A stretch of DNA of 42,262 nt from JBPRGG01 sp051418075 (GCA_051418075.1 JBPRGG010000069.1:1-42262), one strand, 5' to 3'. Counted from the first letter of the stretch, positions 26,320 to 34,094 are shown. Notes: generated by a model not told the origin, from the sequence alone. Numbers and translations are program-made.

Positions 26320-26673
26320 ATGCATCAATTTTTAATCTGTGAGGATGATCAGGATATGGTTGATTTTCTAAACCTATATCTGAATACAAAAGGTTATCAA
26401 TACCTGATAGTAGACCAGGGAGGTAAAGTTTTGCCTACACTAAAAGCCCATAAAATAGATTTCCTGCTATTAGATCTGGGACTACCGGATATGGATGGAG
26501 CTGAAGTAGTAGATCTCGTCCGCAATGATCCCTCTACCAGGGACCTGCCTATCTATATCTTTTCAGCCTCTATCAATAGCCAAAAGATCAGGGAACTTAA
26601 TGTAAACGGTGTGTTAAACAAGCCTTTTGAATTACAAGAATTAGATGCCGTGATAGAAAAGCATATTCATTAA
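26320..26673 (+). CDS. orphan single-domain response regulator (CheY-like)
   Basis: A stand-alone phosphoacceptor protein. The 117 residues are one receiver domain: acidic pocket CEDD (Glu8, Asp9, Asp10), phosphorylation site Asp52 in LLLDLGLPDMDG, switch Ser82 in IFSAS, and Lys101 in LNKPFE. There is no DNA-binding or enzymatic output domain, so it must signal by protein contact or act as a phosphate relay. No histidine kinase is next to it and the stretch before it looks non-coding. The divergent GH9 operon is the nearest neighbour upstream, and a DUF1080 gene is convergent downstream. Its partner cannot be named. Confidence 0.9.
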   Translation: MHQFLICEDDQDMVDFLNLYLNTKGYQYLIVDQGGKVLPTLKAHKIDFLLLDLGLPDMDGAEVVDLVRNDPSTRDLPIYIFSASINSQKIRELNVNGVLNKPFELQELDAVIEKHIH

Positions 26674-26877
26674 ATGTTATGCTTTTCTTCCGATTCAGAT
26701 TGAAACGGCAAATTAGATAAAAATAAAGAGACTTTCCTTCCTCACTTTAACCCAAATGCCCCCTGCTGCTTAATGATTTCTGCTGACATCAACCTGCCAA
26801 GAATTAAACCAGATAATTTCAAACCTCAGGTTTCCCGCATACAGTAAAGAATATCAAATATTTTGGTGAGATTGTTA

Positions 26878-26925
26878 GCAGAAATTTTGTCCCAAAATCT
26901 GCACAGATAAAATTTTGATTTTTTT
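26878..26925. terminator. possible terminator hairpins before the DUF1080 gene end
   Basis: GCAGAAATTTTG (26878-26889) can pair with CAAAATCTGC (26893-26902) with a two-base bulge. The right arm can alternatively pair with ATTTTG at 26912-26917, which is followed by a run of T. The structure lies 205 bases past the receiver-gene stop and 20 bases before the convergent DUF1080 stop. It is AT-rich and only weakly supported. Confidence 0.3.
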
Positions 26926-26945
26926 AGACTGCCCAATAATGTTAT

Positions 26946-27665
26946 TTACAATGGTCTGATCTTGATATTACGGAAGGAAACAGCAGGACCACCTTCATCC
27001 TGCAAAAGTATATGACCTTCGGTTGCTTCACCGAAAGCAGGAATATCTTTATATTTACTTTCAGCCACCAGTTGCCGGTATTCCGGACTTCCTCTTCGGT
27101 AGGAAAGTACTTTTTTACCATTGAGCCAGTGTTCTACCTGATTGTTCTTGGAAATGATCCGGATTTGGTGAAAAACCCCTGGCAGGGCTGGTTCCGGATT
27201 ATCTGCTATTATAAGGTCATACAGACAAGCCATCATCTTATTGGCATCACGTGCTTGCTGATTGTCCCAGATCTGGTATTCCAAACCAAGTCCATGCCTG
27301 GGATTAGGAGGATCGAGCTCAAGTACATAATATTTGATTCCGCTGTTAACTCCAGCATCAAATTTACATTCCAGATACAATTCAAAGTCTTCAAATTTTT
27401 CTGTTGTAATGATACTCCCTCCCCTTTGGTTCCGATTTTCACCATGATGAGGTATAGTAGACAATATACCATCCTTAACCTCCCATCCGTGGGAGGGAAA
27501 ATGATCTATATAAGTACCCCGCCAACCATTAGTGGTTTTACCGTCAAAGAGGAGTCGCCAACCTGCTTCTTTTTCTTTCTCAGTTAAAATATTGGGCTGT
27601 CCTAACACTGCTTTAAAGCTAAATAAAAAAACGATAACCCATAAAAAGGATGCTATCCGAAACAT
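26946..27665 (-). CDS. secreted DUF1080 protein (3-keto-disaccharide hydrolase-like domain)
   Basis: DUF1080 (PF06439) proteins have a LamG-like beta-sandwich; some are 3-keto-glucoside hydrolases. The product is about 239 residues with a signal peptide (cleavage near the GQ before PNILTEKEKE). It then shows the family hallmarks: AGWRLLFDGKTTNGWRGTY, the glycine-rich GGSIITTEKFEDFELYLECK, GVNSGIKYYV, GLEYQIWDNQQ near the middle, HWLNGKKVLSYRRG, and EGHILLQDEGGPAVSFRNIKI at the end. I place the start at ATG 27663-27665; a TTG six bases upstream adds two residues. It is oriented like the two GH genes upstream, with a 140-base gap to the GH43 gene, and is convergent with the receiver gene. Its job here is probably in glycan breakdown. 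Confidence 0.88.
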   Translation of the reverse strand: MFRIASFLWVIVFLFSFKAVLGQPNILTEKEKEAGWRLLFDGKTTNGWRGTYIDHFPSHGWEVKDGILSTIPHHGENRNQRGGSIITTEKFEDFELYLECKFDAGVNSGIKYYVLELDPPNPRHGLGLEYQIWDNQQARDANKMMACLYDLIIADNPEPALPGVFHQIRIISKNNQVEHWLNGKKVLSYRRGSPEYRQLVAESKYKDIPAFGEATEGHILLQDEGGPAVSFRNIKIRPL

Positions 27666-27805
27666 GTTCAATTCGATTTATTTGTTCCAATTTAGATCAT
27701 TTTCAGGAAATTTACAGCAAATTATTAGGGAAAATCGGCAGAACTTCAATTTTTCTGGCTAAACATTAACTTATTACATCAAAATCAGCTTAGCCCACCT
27801 GCCAT

Positions 27806-28780
27806 TTATTTTACAGCTGATACGCCCTCGCTGGTAGGAATTACAGGTTTTATAGTGCCATCCTCATTATAATATAGCCGGTCCACAGCCACAGATCTAC
27901 GCCACTGAATGTACTCCCGGTCTGGTGAATCCTCAGGAATTTTTTCCAGGGCCAGGTCAGCATTATGATAAAACAAATACCAGTTGCCTTTATACTCTAC
28001 GATGGAGTGATGATTGGTACCACTGTTGACCTTATCCAGGATCTTGCCCTGAAACTGGTATGGTCCCAGTATCTGGTCTGAAGTGGCGTAAAGGATCTGA
28101 CCTTTACCAGAATAGGATAAATAATATGTATCCTGATATTTATGCACCCAAACAGCTTCAAAAAAATCTTCAGCTCCTTCAATGATCAAAATATCACCAT
28201 CATAAGAGATCATATCGTCATTCAACTTTACTACATTTATGGTATTTTGACCCACAAACAGATAAGCAGATCCATCATCATCAATAAATACCGCCGGATC
28301 TATAAAATCCCGGTCAGACACCACACCCTGTGTGTATTTAGTAAGCAATGGTTTACCCATTGGATCTTTAAAAGGGCCATAAGGTCTGTCACTCACTGCC
28401 ACGCCAATATTTTCCTGGTCAGTGGGAAAGTAAAAATAGTACTTCCCGTTCTTTTTTATGCAATCAGGTGCCCAGGCAAACTGATCAGCCCAGGAAATAT
28501 CTTCCAATGACAAGGCGACTCCATGATCATGATAATTGATCATATCCGTGGTGCTAAAAACATGCCAGTCTTCCATATCCCACCACTGAGCAGTGTCCCG
28601 GTCATGACTGGGATATAAAAATAAGGTATCATTAAATACCCGGGCCGAAGGGTCGGCTGTATAAATATGCCTGATGACAGGGTTTCCAGATCGTTCAGTT
28701 GTTTGATCCTGGCTGCTCTTATCACCCGGAGAAACGCAAGCAAAGCAAATAGATGATATCAACCATAAGTATTTTACCAT
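27806..28780 (-). CDS. glycoside hydrolase family 43 lipoprotein (second copy)
   Basis: Another beta-propeller GH43 enzyme, 324 residues. A lipoprotein signal ends in CFAC (Cys15), so it is membrane-anchored outside the cytoplasm. The catalytic triad is clear: base Asp43 in YTADPSARVF, modulator Asp161 in FIDPAVFIDDDG, and acid Glu208 in DFFEAVWVHKY. The segments FAWAPDCIKKNGKYYFYFPT and GTNHHSIVEYKGNWYLFYH are family-typical. The FEAVW context is common in arabinofuranosidase/xylosidase-type subfamilies and differs from the first GH43 in the window, which has YVEGPVMF, so the two probably cut different linkages. It lies 83 bases downstream of the GH33 gene and 140 bases upstream of the DUF1080 gene. 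Confidence 0.92.
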   Translation of the reverse strand: MVKYLWLISSICFACVSPGDKSSQDQTTERSGNPVIRHIYTADPSARVFNDTLFLYPSHDRDTAQWWDMEDWHVFSTTDMINYHDHGVALSLEDISWADQFAWAPDCIKKNGKYYFYFPTDQENIGVAVSDRPYGPFKDPMGKPLLTKYTQGVVSDRDFIDPAVFIDDDGSAYLFVGQNTINVVKLNDDMISYDGDILIIEGAEDFFEAVWVHKYQDTYYLSYSGKGQILYATSDQILGPYQFQGKILDKVNSGTNHHSIVEYKGNWYLFYHNADLALEKIPEDSPDREYIQWRRSVAVDRLYYNEDGTIKPVIPTSEGVSAVK

Positions 28781-28863
28781 AGTACAACTTTTTTAATCAG
28801 TCTAATTTTTTTACGTTGGCCAAATTAATGAATTTGAGGTGGCAATAAAAAAAATCACGATGA

Positions 28864-30027
28864 TTAATCTACTTCCGGTATCCAATCTGAAATGGCTACC
28901 GTGGTAAAATAAATAAATTGGTAAGGATTTTCCTTACCGCCTTCAAAAAGCAGTCCCACCTGTTGGTCTGATAATTTGGTCAGGCTGGAATAAGCAGAAG
29001 GCCCAGGATAAATCGTGCGAATTAGTGGCCATGACTTTCCTTCATCATGGCTTCCTCTGACACTCAGGTTATGTCTATTCATCGAACTGGCCGGATTGGC
29101 AAATACAAGGAGGCTGCGAGGCTGATTTAGCGGGGAAAACCGGATCAGGCTGGCCTGGCAAACTGGCTCAACCAAATCAGGCACATCCTGAGGTACAGTC
29201 CAGGAAATTCCCCCATCATAGCTTTTGGACTGGGTTCTCAGATTGTTCCCAAAATATGAACGCATATTCATCAGGAGGGAGCCGTTACCATCATTCAATT
29301 CCACTACCTGGCATTCATTCACTTTAGGCCTGATGACTCCACCCAACTGCCATGTTTGGCCATGGTCATCACTATAAATGACATGAGATCCATATTCGAA
29401 TCCGCCCCTGTTATCCTTCCGACTGAAACTGTGATCACACGGGATGATCAACCTGCCTGCACGAGGTCCGTTTTGTAGTTGAATTCCAATGCCCGGTCCG
29501 GTAGCATACCATCCCCAGTCAGGATTTTTTGTTTGAGCGGTAATCTCCCGGGGCCTGGACCATGATATTCCCTGGTCATTGCTTTGGCATATCCATACTG
29601 TTCTGGTGGATTGAGCAGATCCATTGATGATTTCCCTTTCCCTGTCCTGACCCCAATTATGGGTCATCAGCAAAAAAATAGTTCCGGTTTCCTGATCCAC
29701 CACCGGACAGGGATTGCCGCAGGTGTTTTCCTCATCATCCCAAATGATGAACACTTCGGACCAGGTTTTGCCCTGATCTGAAGAACGCCGGCAAACCAGG
29801 TCAATGTCCCCGGCGTCTCCTGCTTCTTTTCGTGCTTCAGCAAAAGCCAACAGGGAACCATCCGTGGTCTTAATCAGGGCAGGGATCCGCATCTGTTCAT
29901 AACCCTGGCTGCCAGATTGAAATAATATCTGCAACCGAGGCGGGTCCCAGGATTGAGCAAAGGTTTGATGAGGCAAAAGCACCCAAATTACTACCTGAAT
30001 GGTCAACATGACAGGACGAAGCCACAT
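28864..30027 (-). CDS. secreted GH33-type sialidase-fold exo-hydrolase
   Basis: Predicted six-bladed beta-propeller that removes terminal sialic acid or a related 2-keto-3-deoxy acid sugar. The 387 residues have a signal peptide (cut near residue 25, after TFAQ). The RIP motif (Arg47) lies in QMRIPALIKTTDGSLLAFAE. Asp-box repeats appear as SSDQGKTW (82-89), SNDQGISW, SDDHGQTW, SYDGGISW and SHDEGKSW. The nucleophile-support region CQVVELNDGNGSLLMNMRSY carries Glu and Arg, and the Tyr motif AYSSLTKLSDQQVGLLFEGG is late. Five Asp boxes and all core residues suggest an active enzyme. No sialic acid uptake or catabolism gene (nanA, nanE) is nearby, which leaves the true sugar open. It follows xth by 39 bases in the same direction. 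Confidence 0.92.
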   Translation of the reverse strand: MWLRPVMLTIQVVIWVLLPHQTFAQSWDPPRLQILFQSGSQGYEQMRIPALIKTTDGSLLAFAEARKEAGDAGDIDLVCRRSSDQGKTWSEVFIIWDDEENTCGNPCPVVDQETGTIFLLMTHNWGQDREREIINGSAQSTRTVWICQSNDQGISWSRPREITAQTKNPDWGWYATGPGIGIQLQNGPRAGRLIIPCDHSFSRKDNRGGFEYGSHVIYSDDHGQTWQLGGVIRPKVNECQVVELNDGNGSLLMNMRSYFGNNLRTQSKSYDGGISWTVPQDVPDLVEPVCQASLIRFSPLNQPRSLLVFANPASSMNRHNLSVRGSHDEGKSWPLIRTIYPGPSAYSSLTKLSDQQVGLLFEGGKENPYQFIYFTTVAISDWIPEVD

Positions 30028-30066
30028 ATTAAACAGCGATTATTTTGTATAAAATTTAAATAGTTG

Positions 30067-30840
30067 TCAATTTGAAAGTTCTATCCATAACGGGGCATGA
30101 TCGCTGGTTTTTTCCCAACCTCTGACATATTTATCTACCCCAGCGGAAACTAGTCGGTCCTGAAGCTGAGGGCTCAACAAAAAGTGATCAATTCGTAAGC
30201 CTGCATTCCTGCCAAAGGCATTACGAAAGTAATCCCAGAATGTATAAATAGTATCTTCTGGGTATAATGTCCTGATGGCATCGGTCCATCCCTGATCTAC
30301 CAGCTGATGAAAAGCGCTTCTTACTTCTGGTCGAAAAAGGGCATCCTCTAACCATCTTTCCGGCTTGTATACATCCCGTTCAGTGGGCATGACATTAAAA
30401 TCCCCGGTAATAATTACTGGTTTAGCCGAATCAATCAATTCCTGGGCCCGAAGTTGAAGCCGTTTAAACCAGGTCATTTTATAATCAAATTTTGGTCCGG
30501 GAGCAGGATTACCATTGGGGAGATACAGACAGACCAGCCTGATTCCATCTATTTCGGCTTCCAGGTATCTGCTTTGTACATCATCAGGATTTCCGGGCAA
30601 TTCCTTGCTTTTTAGAAAAATTTGACTTTCCCTGGATAAGATGGCTACGCCGTTCCAGCTTTTTTGTCCCAGCCAAACAGCCTGGTAATCTAACTTCTGT
30701 AAGGCATCCAGGGGGAATTTCTCCTGGGGAGCCTTTAACTCCTGCAGACAAACAATATCCGGACTTGATTCCTCCAGCCAACGTAATAACACAGGCAACC
30801 TTGCATTGATGCCATTTACATTATAAGTAGCGATTTTCAT
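30067..30840 (-). CDS. xth: exodeoxyribonuclease III / AP endonuclease
   Basis: DNA-repair enzyme that cuts at abasic sites and has 3' exonuclease activity. The 257 residues match the Xth/ExoA type: KIATYNVNGINARL with Asn7, the metal-binding Glu34 in CLQELKAP, WNGVAILSR, RLVCLYLPNGNPAPG, TGDFNVMPTERDVY with catalytic Asp and Asn, LRIDHFLLSP, and the final SDHAPLWIEL with catalytic His. There is no signal peptide; the start ATG is at 30838-30840. It is probably a core gene, and its closeness to the GH33 gene downstream is likely incidental. Confidence 0.96.
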   Translation of the reverse strand: MKIATYNVNGINARLPVLLRWLEESSPDIVCLQELKAPQEKFPLDALQKLDYQAVWLGQKSWNGVAILSRESQIFLKSKELPGNPDDVQSRYLEAEIDGIRLVCLYLPNGNPAPGPKFDYKMTWFKRLQLRAQELIDSAKPVIITGDFNVMPTERDVYKPERWLEDALFRPEVRSAFHQLVDQGWTDAIRTLYPEDTIYTFWDYFRNAFGRNAGLRIDHFLLSPQLQDRLVSAGVDKYVRGWEKTSDHAPLWIELSN

Positions 30841-31017
30841 ATCTTTTTATTCAGACAGCTAAATTAAACGATATCCTGCATAGTCACCAATGTAAAAACT
30901 ATCTGCTAAAATATAAAACATTGTCTTCATCAGCTTGATCGGTATTTATCAAAAAAAATATGCGGATTTTTTTATAAATATTTTTAGCAATCTATGCTTA
31001 TGTTTTAGAAGATATGC

Positions 31018-31025
31018 TATATTTG
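31018..31025 (+). promoter_or_regulatory. Bacteroidota -7 box before tRNA-Ser
   Basis: TATATTTG matches TAnnTTTG and lies 56 bases before the tRNA-Ser gene, with T-rich sequence upstream. It probably starts the tRNA transcript. Confidence 0.45.
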
Positions 31026-31080
31026 CAATCCATTTTGGAAACAGGTTTTTCAGGATGGCATTATTCAGCCAAGTATATCC

Positions 31081-31171
<91 letters not shown>

Positions 31172-31332
31172 AGATGAGTTAATAAACGTATTAACTTATA
31201 GGACATTTTGTTGATTAATAGAGATGAGAACCGAAGGGCAGGCCGGGGTTCGAAATATCGGGATGGAATTGCAGGGCAGGCTATTCATGAGTGGGCATGG
31301 TTCGGTTAAATCAAGGGATGACAAATTAAATT

Positions 31333-31407
31333 CGGGGTGTAGCGCAGTCCGGTTAGCGCACCTGCTTTGGGAGCAGGGGGTCGCAGGTTCGAATCCTGCC
31401 ACCCCGA
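31333..31407 (+). tRNA. tRNA-Pro (anticodon TGG)
   Basis: The acceptor CGGGGTG (31333-31339) pairs with CACCCCG (31400-31406), discriminator A at 31407. The anticodon stem CCTGC/GCAGG encloses TTTGGGA with anticodon TGG at 31368-31370. The T arm GCAGG TTCGAAT CCTGC is perfect. CCA is not encoded. It lies directly left of the integrase gene, so it may be the attachment target of the island, but no second copy of its 3' end occurs in the window. Confidence 0.97.
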
Positions 31408-31430
31408 CATAGGCAGAGTCAAATGTCGGC

Positions 31431-31466
31431 AAAACCCTCTAAATCTAATGATTTAGGGGGTTTTTT
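31431..31466 (+). terminator. strong intrinsic terminator after tRNA-Pro
   Basis: A 15-bp stem, AAAACCCTCTAAATC / GATTTAGGGGGTTTT with one T-G wobble, around a TAAT loop, is followed by a T run. It lies 24 bases past tRNA-Pro and clearly ends the tRNA transcript. Confidence 0.9.
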
Positions 31467-31511
31467 GTTAATAAGACCCTCCAAATCATTCAAATAAAAC
31501 CAATGGCGTGG

Positions 31512-31522
31512 TGAGTTATTCG
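31512..31522 (+). repeat. 11-base inverted repeat flanking the integrase gene, left copy
   Basis: TGAGTTATTCG occurs here, and its exact reverse complement CGAATAACTCA is at 32945-32955, just past the integrase stop. The pair brackets the integrase gene. It may be recombinase or repressor binding sites, or relics of an insertion event. Confidence 0.45.
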
Positions 31523-31553
31523 GTGAGTCTTTTTATATTTGTAAAAGGCTCAC
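31523..31553. repeat. hairpin around the integrase -7 box
   Basis: GTGAGTCTTTT (31523-31533) pairs with AAAAGGCTCAC (31543-31553) with one G-T wobble and a nine-base loop. The loop holds the -7 box TATATTTG (31534-31541), so the dyad could be an operator for autoregulation of the integrase. The first ten bases recur at 33339-33348. Confidence 0.5.
31534..31541 (+). promoter_or_regulatory. -7 box of the integrase promoter
   Basis: TATATTTG matches the Bacteroidota consensus TAnnTTTG and is 130 bases upstream of the integrase start, inside the loop of the 31523-31553 dyad. No clear -33 TTTG is visible. Confidence 0.45.
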
Positions 31554-31670
31554 CAGAAAGGCTGTAACTCCTTGATATACAGTCATTTAATTTGATTTTA
31601 TTTAAGACTCTTTGTATGGGGAACTGGACTTAATGAACAGTTCAAAGTGTAACATTTTAAACCAATTCCC

Positions 31671-32921
31671 ATGGAAAAGAGAACAACCTACAGTACAGCC
31701 TTTGTACTAAGAGCCTCAAAAAGCTCAAAAAAAGAAGCTTTAATCTATTGCCGTATTACCGTTGACATGCAACGGGCTGAATTCTCCATCAAGAAGAAGA
31801 TCAGGAAAACCATCTGGAACAACGGTCAGCCAAAGACCAACAGCGAAGATGGCCGGTCAATCGCTGCGTACCTTAAACAAGTGGAATCAGAAGTTTTCCG
31901 TCATTACCGTGAAATGCTGGCAAACCGGAAAATGATTACCGCAGAATCCCTGAAAAATGCTTATTTGGGATTGGAAGCCAGAGAACATTCATTAATGAGC
32001 TTGGTGGAGTACCATAATTCCAAGATGAAGGATACTATAGCCTGGGGGACAATGAAAAACTATCAAACCACCCAGAAGTATATCATGCTTTTCCTGAAAG
32101 ACCACCGAAGGAGAAACGACATGTTCCTTTCAGAACTGAATTACAACTTTATTATCGATTTTGAATTTTTCCTGAGACATTGGGAGCCAAAAGATCATCA
32201 TAAGCCATTGGGCAATAATGGCTTGATGAAGCATATCGAGCGTTTCAGGAAAATGATCAACCTGGCGATCCGGATGGAGTGGCTGGATAAAGACCCTTTT
32301 TTGAAGTACAAGCAGAAGTTTGATAAGGTTGAAAGGGAATGCCTGACGAAGGAGGAATTGGAAATTATTGAAAAGAAAGAATTGAAGATTATCAGACTTC
32401 AATGGGTTAGGGATCTGTTTGTTTTCAGTTGCTATACCGGGCTGGCTTATATTGATGTAATGAAGTTGACTCCACAGAATATCACCATAGGTATAGACGG
32501 AGCTCAATGGTTGATCACCAACCGCCAAAAAACTAGCAACCCTGTCCGGGTTCCTTTATTATCCAAAGCAATAGAAATTATTGATAAATATAAAGGCCAT
32601 CCCAGGTCTTTAGCCAATGGAGGATTGTTTCCAAATATCTCTAATCAAAAACTGAACAGCTACTTAAAGGAGATAGCTGACATATGCGGGATTGAAAAGA
32701 ACCTGACTTTCCATTTAGCTCGACATACTTTTGCAACTACAGTTACCCTTTCGAACGGCGTTCCCATTGAATCTGTGAGCAAAATGCTGGGCCATTCAAG
32801 AATTACGACTACGCAGATCTATGCCAAGGTGATTGAAAGAAAATTGAGCGAAGATATGAATGCTTTAAAAGATAAGCTGAAAGAGAAAAAAGATAAGAAT
32901 AGGTTGAAGAAGCAGGCATAA
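31671..32921 (+). CDS. tyrosine-type site-specific recombinase/integrase (IntDOT-like)
   Basis: Integrates and excises the element by site-specific recombination. The 416 residues show an N-terminal arm-binding domain (about 1-90), a SAM-like core-binding domain (about 105-205), and a catalytic domain from about 215. The catalytic signature is HLARHTFAT with His348 and Arg351, LGHSRITTTQIYAKV with His375 and nucleophile Tyr384. Arg I, usually in TGLR, is absent: the site reads CYTGLAYIDVMKL, as in the Bacteroides conjugative-transposon IntDOT group, whose members lack this Arg. The start is ATG at 31671. It lies 263 bases from tRNA-Pro and its promoter is inside a dyad. Intact in length. Confidence 0.95.
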   Translation: MEKRTTYSTAFVLRASKSSKKEALIYCRITVDMQRAEFSIKKKIRKTIWNNGQPKTNSEDGRSIAAYLKQVESEVFRHYREMLANRKMITAESLKNAYLGLEAREHSLMSLVEYHNSKMKDTIAWGTMKNYQTTQKYIMLFLKDHRRRNDMFLSELNYNFIIDFEFFLRHWEPKDHHKPLGNNGLMKHIERFRKMINLAIRMEWLDKDPFLKYKQKFDKVERECLTKEELEIIEKKELKIIRLQWVRDLFVFSCYTGLAYIDVMKLTPQNITIGIDGAQWLITNRQKTSNPVRVPLLSKAIEIIDKYKGHPRSLANGGLFPNISNQKLNSYLKEIADICGIEKNLTFHLARHTFATTVTLSNGVPIESVSKMLGHSRITTTQIYAKVIERKLSEDMNALKDKLKEKKDKNRLKKQA

Positions 32922-32944
32922 TCCGTAAACTATCAGGAAGTGTG

Positions 32945-32955
32945 CGAATAACTCA
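32945..32955 (-). repeat. 11-base inverted repeat flanking the integrase gene, right copy
   Basis: CGAATAACTCA is the exact reverse complement of 31512-31522. It lies 24 bases after the integrase stop. See the left copy for interpretation. Confidence 0.45.
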
Positions 32956-33025
32956 TCCTTCCAAATATAAATCCGGAAGTTGACTTCATGCCATTGGGCA
33001 TCTTTGCTACAAAAAAAGATGTTCA

Positions 33026-33313
33026 ATGGCAGCAAAAGTACTTACACCCGACGATCTGGAGAAATTCAAGAGAGACCTCTTAGGAGAAATTGAAAGGCTC
33101 CTGCAAAATTTCAGCGGTCAATCCTCCAGAAAATGGCTTAAATCGCCTGATGTGCGAAGACTGCTTAATATTTCTCCCGGCACATTGCAAAACCTTCGTG
33201 TAAACGGATCCCTCCCCTATACCAAAATTGGCGGCGTCATCTACTATGATTTTGAAGATATCCAAAAAATGCTAATGAATAACAGACGGCAGAACCAGCC
33301 GATGATTCATTAA
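33026..33313 (+). CDS. small helix-turn-helix protein of mobile-element type (excisionase-like)
   Basis: Probably a DNA-binding accessory protein of the element. The 95 residues have a charged N-terminal helix (LEKFKRDLLGEIERLLQNF), then a MerR-like winged HTH_17 domain from about 34 to 88: RKWLKSPDVRRLLNISPGTLQNLRVNGSLPYTKIGGVIYYDFEDI. The 'NISPGTLQNLR' turn and 'YYDFEDIQKML' wing are characteristic of the small regulators next to integrases in Bacteroidota conjugative transposons. It starts 104 bases after the integrase gene on the same strand and is followed by a strong terminator. It may control excision or transcription. Confidence 0.88.
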   Translation: MAAKVLTPDDLEKFKRDLLGEIERLLQNFSGQSSRKWLKSPDVRRLLNISPGTLQNLRVNGSLPYTKIGGVIYYDFEDIQKMLMNNRRQNQPMIH

Positions 33314-33338
33314 TAAAAGAGTTTCAGGCCCCATACAT

Positions 33339-33348
33339 GTGAGTCTTT
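33339..33348 (+). repeat. ten-base direct repeat of the integrase promoter region
   Basis: GTGAGTCTTT is identical to 31523-31532, and the following bases are similar. It lies in the loop of an inverted repeat TTCAGGC (33323-33329) / GCCTGAA (33354-33360). The two copies bracket the integrase plus HTH gene pair. Confidence 0.4.
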
Positions 33349-33364
33349 CTTATGCCTGAATTAT

Positions 33365-33398
33365 GTTCTGGAACTTGAGCCGGTTCCAGAACTTTTTT
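33365..33398 (+). terminator. strong intrinsic terminator after the HTH gene
   Basis: A ten-base stem, GTTCTGGAAC / GTTCCAGAAC, around an eight-base loop, is followed by six T. It lies 52 bases past the HTH stop and closes the integrase-HTH unit just before the convergent metal genes. Confidence 0.9.
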
Positions 33399-33431
33399 GT
33401 CTTATCCCACAGCAAACTATTATAAACAACA

Positions 33432-34094
33432 TTAATCTTCTTCCCTGTGCGGCGGCAAAAATAAGTCCGTTTCAGGAGAATGGACTACAGCCGTAACATG
33501 AAGGAAAACATGAGAAATAGGCGAAGCTATAGGATTAGCTGTAAATAAAGTAGGAACTGAGGTTATGACGCTGCCAATATTAGGCTGAATAATTTTCTTC
33601 GAGCGAAAATCAGCATAACCGAGATGATAAGCAGTTGTGATAAGCAAAGTAAATAGCCAGGCTATAGCGCCTATTCCTACTTTGCCCCAAATCTTTTTTG
33701 ATTTTGCTTTAAACGCTCTCCATGTGACAATCCACGGGAAAGAAAATAACAATATGCCATCAACTAAACCGTAAATAACGCCGCGCCACAATATTTCCCA
33801 CCAAAGTGTGAAACCTGTAAATTGATCTGTTGCCGGACGCGATAGCACGTTTTTCAACATCAGGAATCCAACAATTATTCCTAATATGATCCCCCATATC
33901 AGATTATTTGAAATCCATTTTCGTAAATCAAAATTTGTCCTCTTAACATAGAAAAACAAAAACGTTGTAACAATAAAGAAGTAGATCAGGTAGTAAATAT
34001 CAAGAGGAAGCCTTAAAAGATCGCCAAATACCCATGAAGCAATAAAACCAACTGCCCCGCCAGCCGGAATCCAAAGTAAATGAGATTTTTTCAT
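33432..34094 (-). CDS. multi-pass membrane protein of unknown function, last gene of the metal block
   Basis: I do not recognise a named family. The product is about 220 residues with four to six membrane segments: near 6-22 (LLWIPAGGAVGFIASWVFG), 31-50 (DIYYLIYFFIVTTFLFFYV), 66-84 (NLIWGIILGIIVGFLMLKN), 96-122 (WWEILWRGVIYGLVDGILLFSFPWIV) and 137-157 (VGIGAIAWLFTLLITTAYHL). A C-terminal soluble part follows with VITSVPTLFTANPIASPISHVFLHV and the His-rich ending LPPHREED. The start at ATG 34092-34094 is preferred over a TTG six bases upstream. It is 36 bases from the CDF transporter gene on the same strand, so it is probably part of the metal unit. A role in metal handling is guilt by association only. 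Confidence 0.7.
   Translation of the reverse strand: MKKSHLLWIPAGGAVGFIASWVFGDLLRLPLDIYYLIYFFIVTTFLFFYVKRTNFDLRKWISNNLIWGIILGIIVGFLMLKNVLSRPATDQFTGFTLWWEILWRGVIYGLVDGILLFSFPWIVTWRAFKAKSKKIWGKVGIGAIAWLFTLLITTAYHLGYADFRSKKIIQPNIGSVITSVPTLFTANPIASPISHVFLHVTAVVHSPETDLFLPPHREED

Noticed and set aside
26878..26925. Riboswitch or attenuator with alternative hairpins
   Set aside because: Two overlapping hairpins are possible, but the pairing is AT-rich, there is no gene start downstream in that direction, and no known aptamer core is visible. Kept only as a weak terminator.
31240..31262. tRNA-like fragment with GGGTTCGAAAT between the two tRNA genes
   Set aside because: Only the T-loop-like bases match; the stem pairs poorly and no acceptor or anticodon arm can be built around it.
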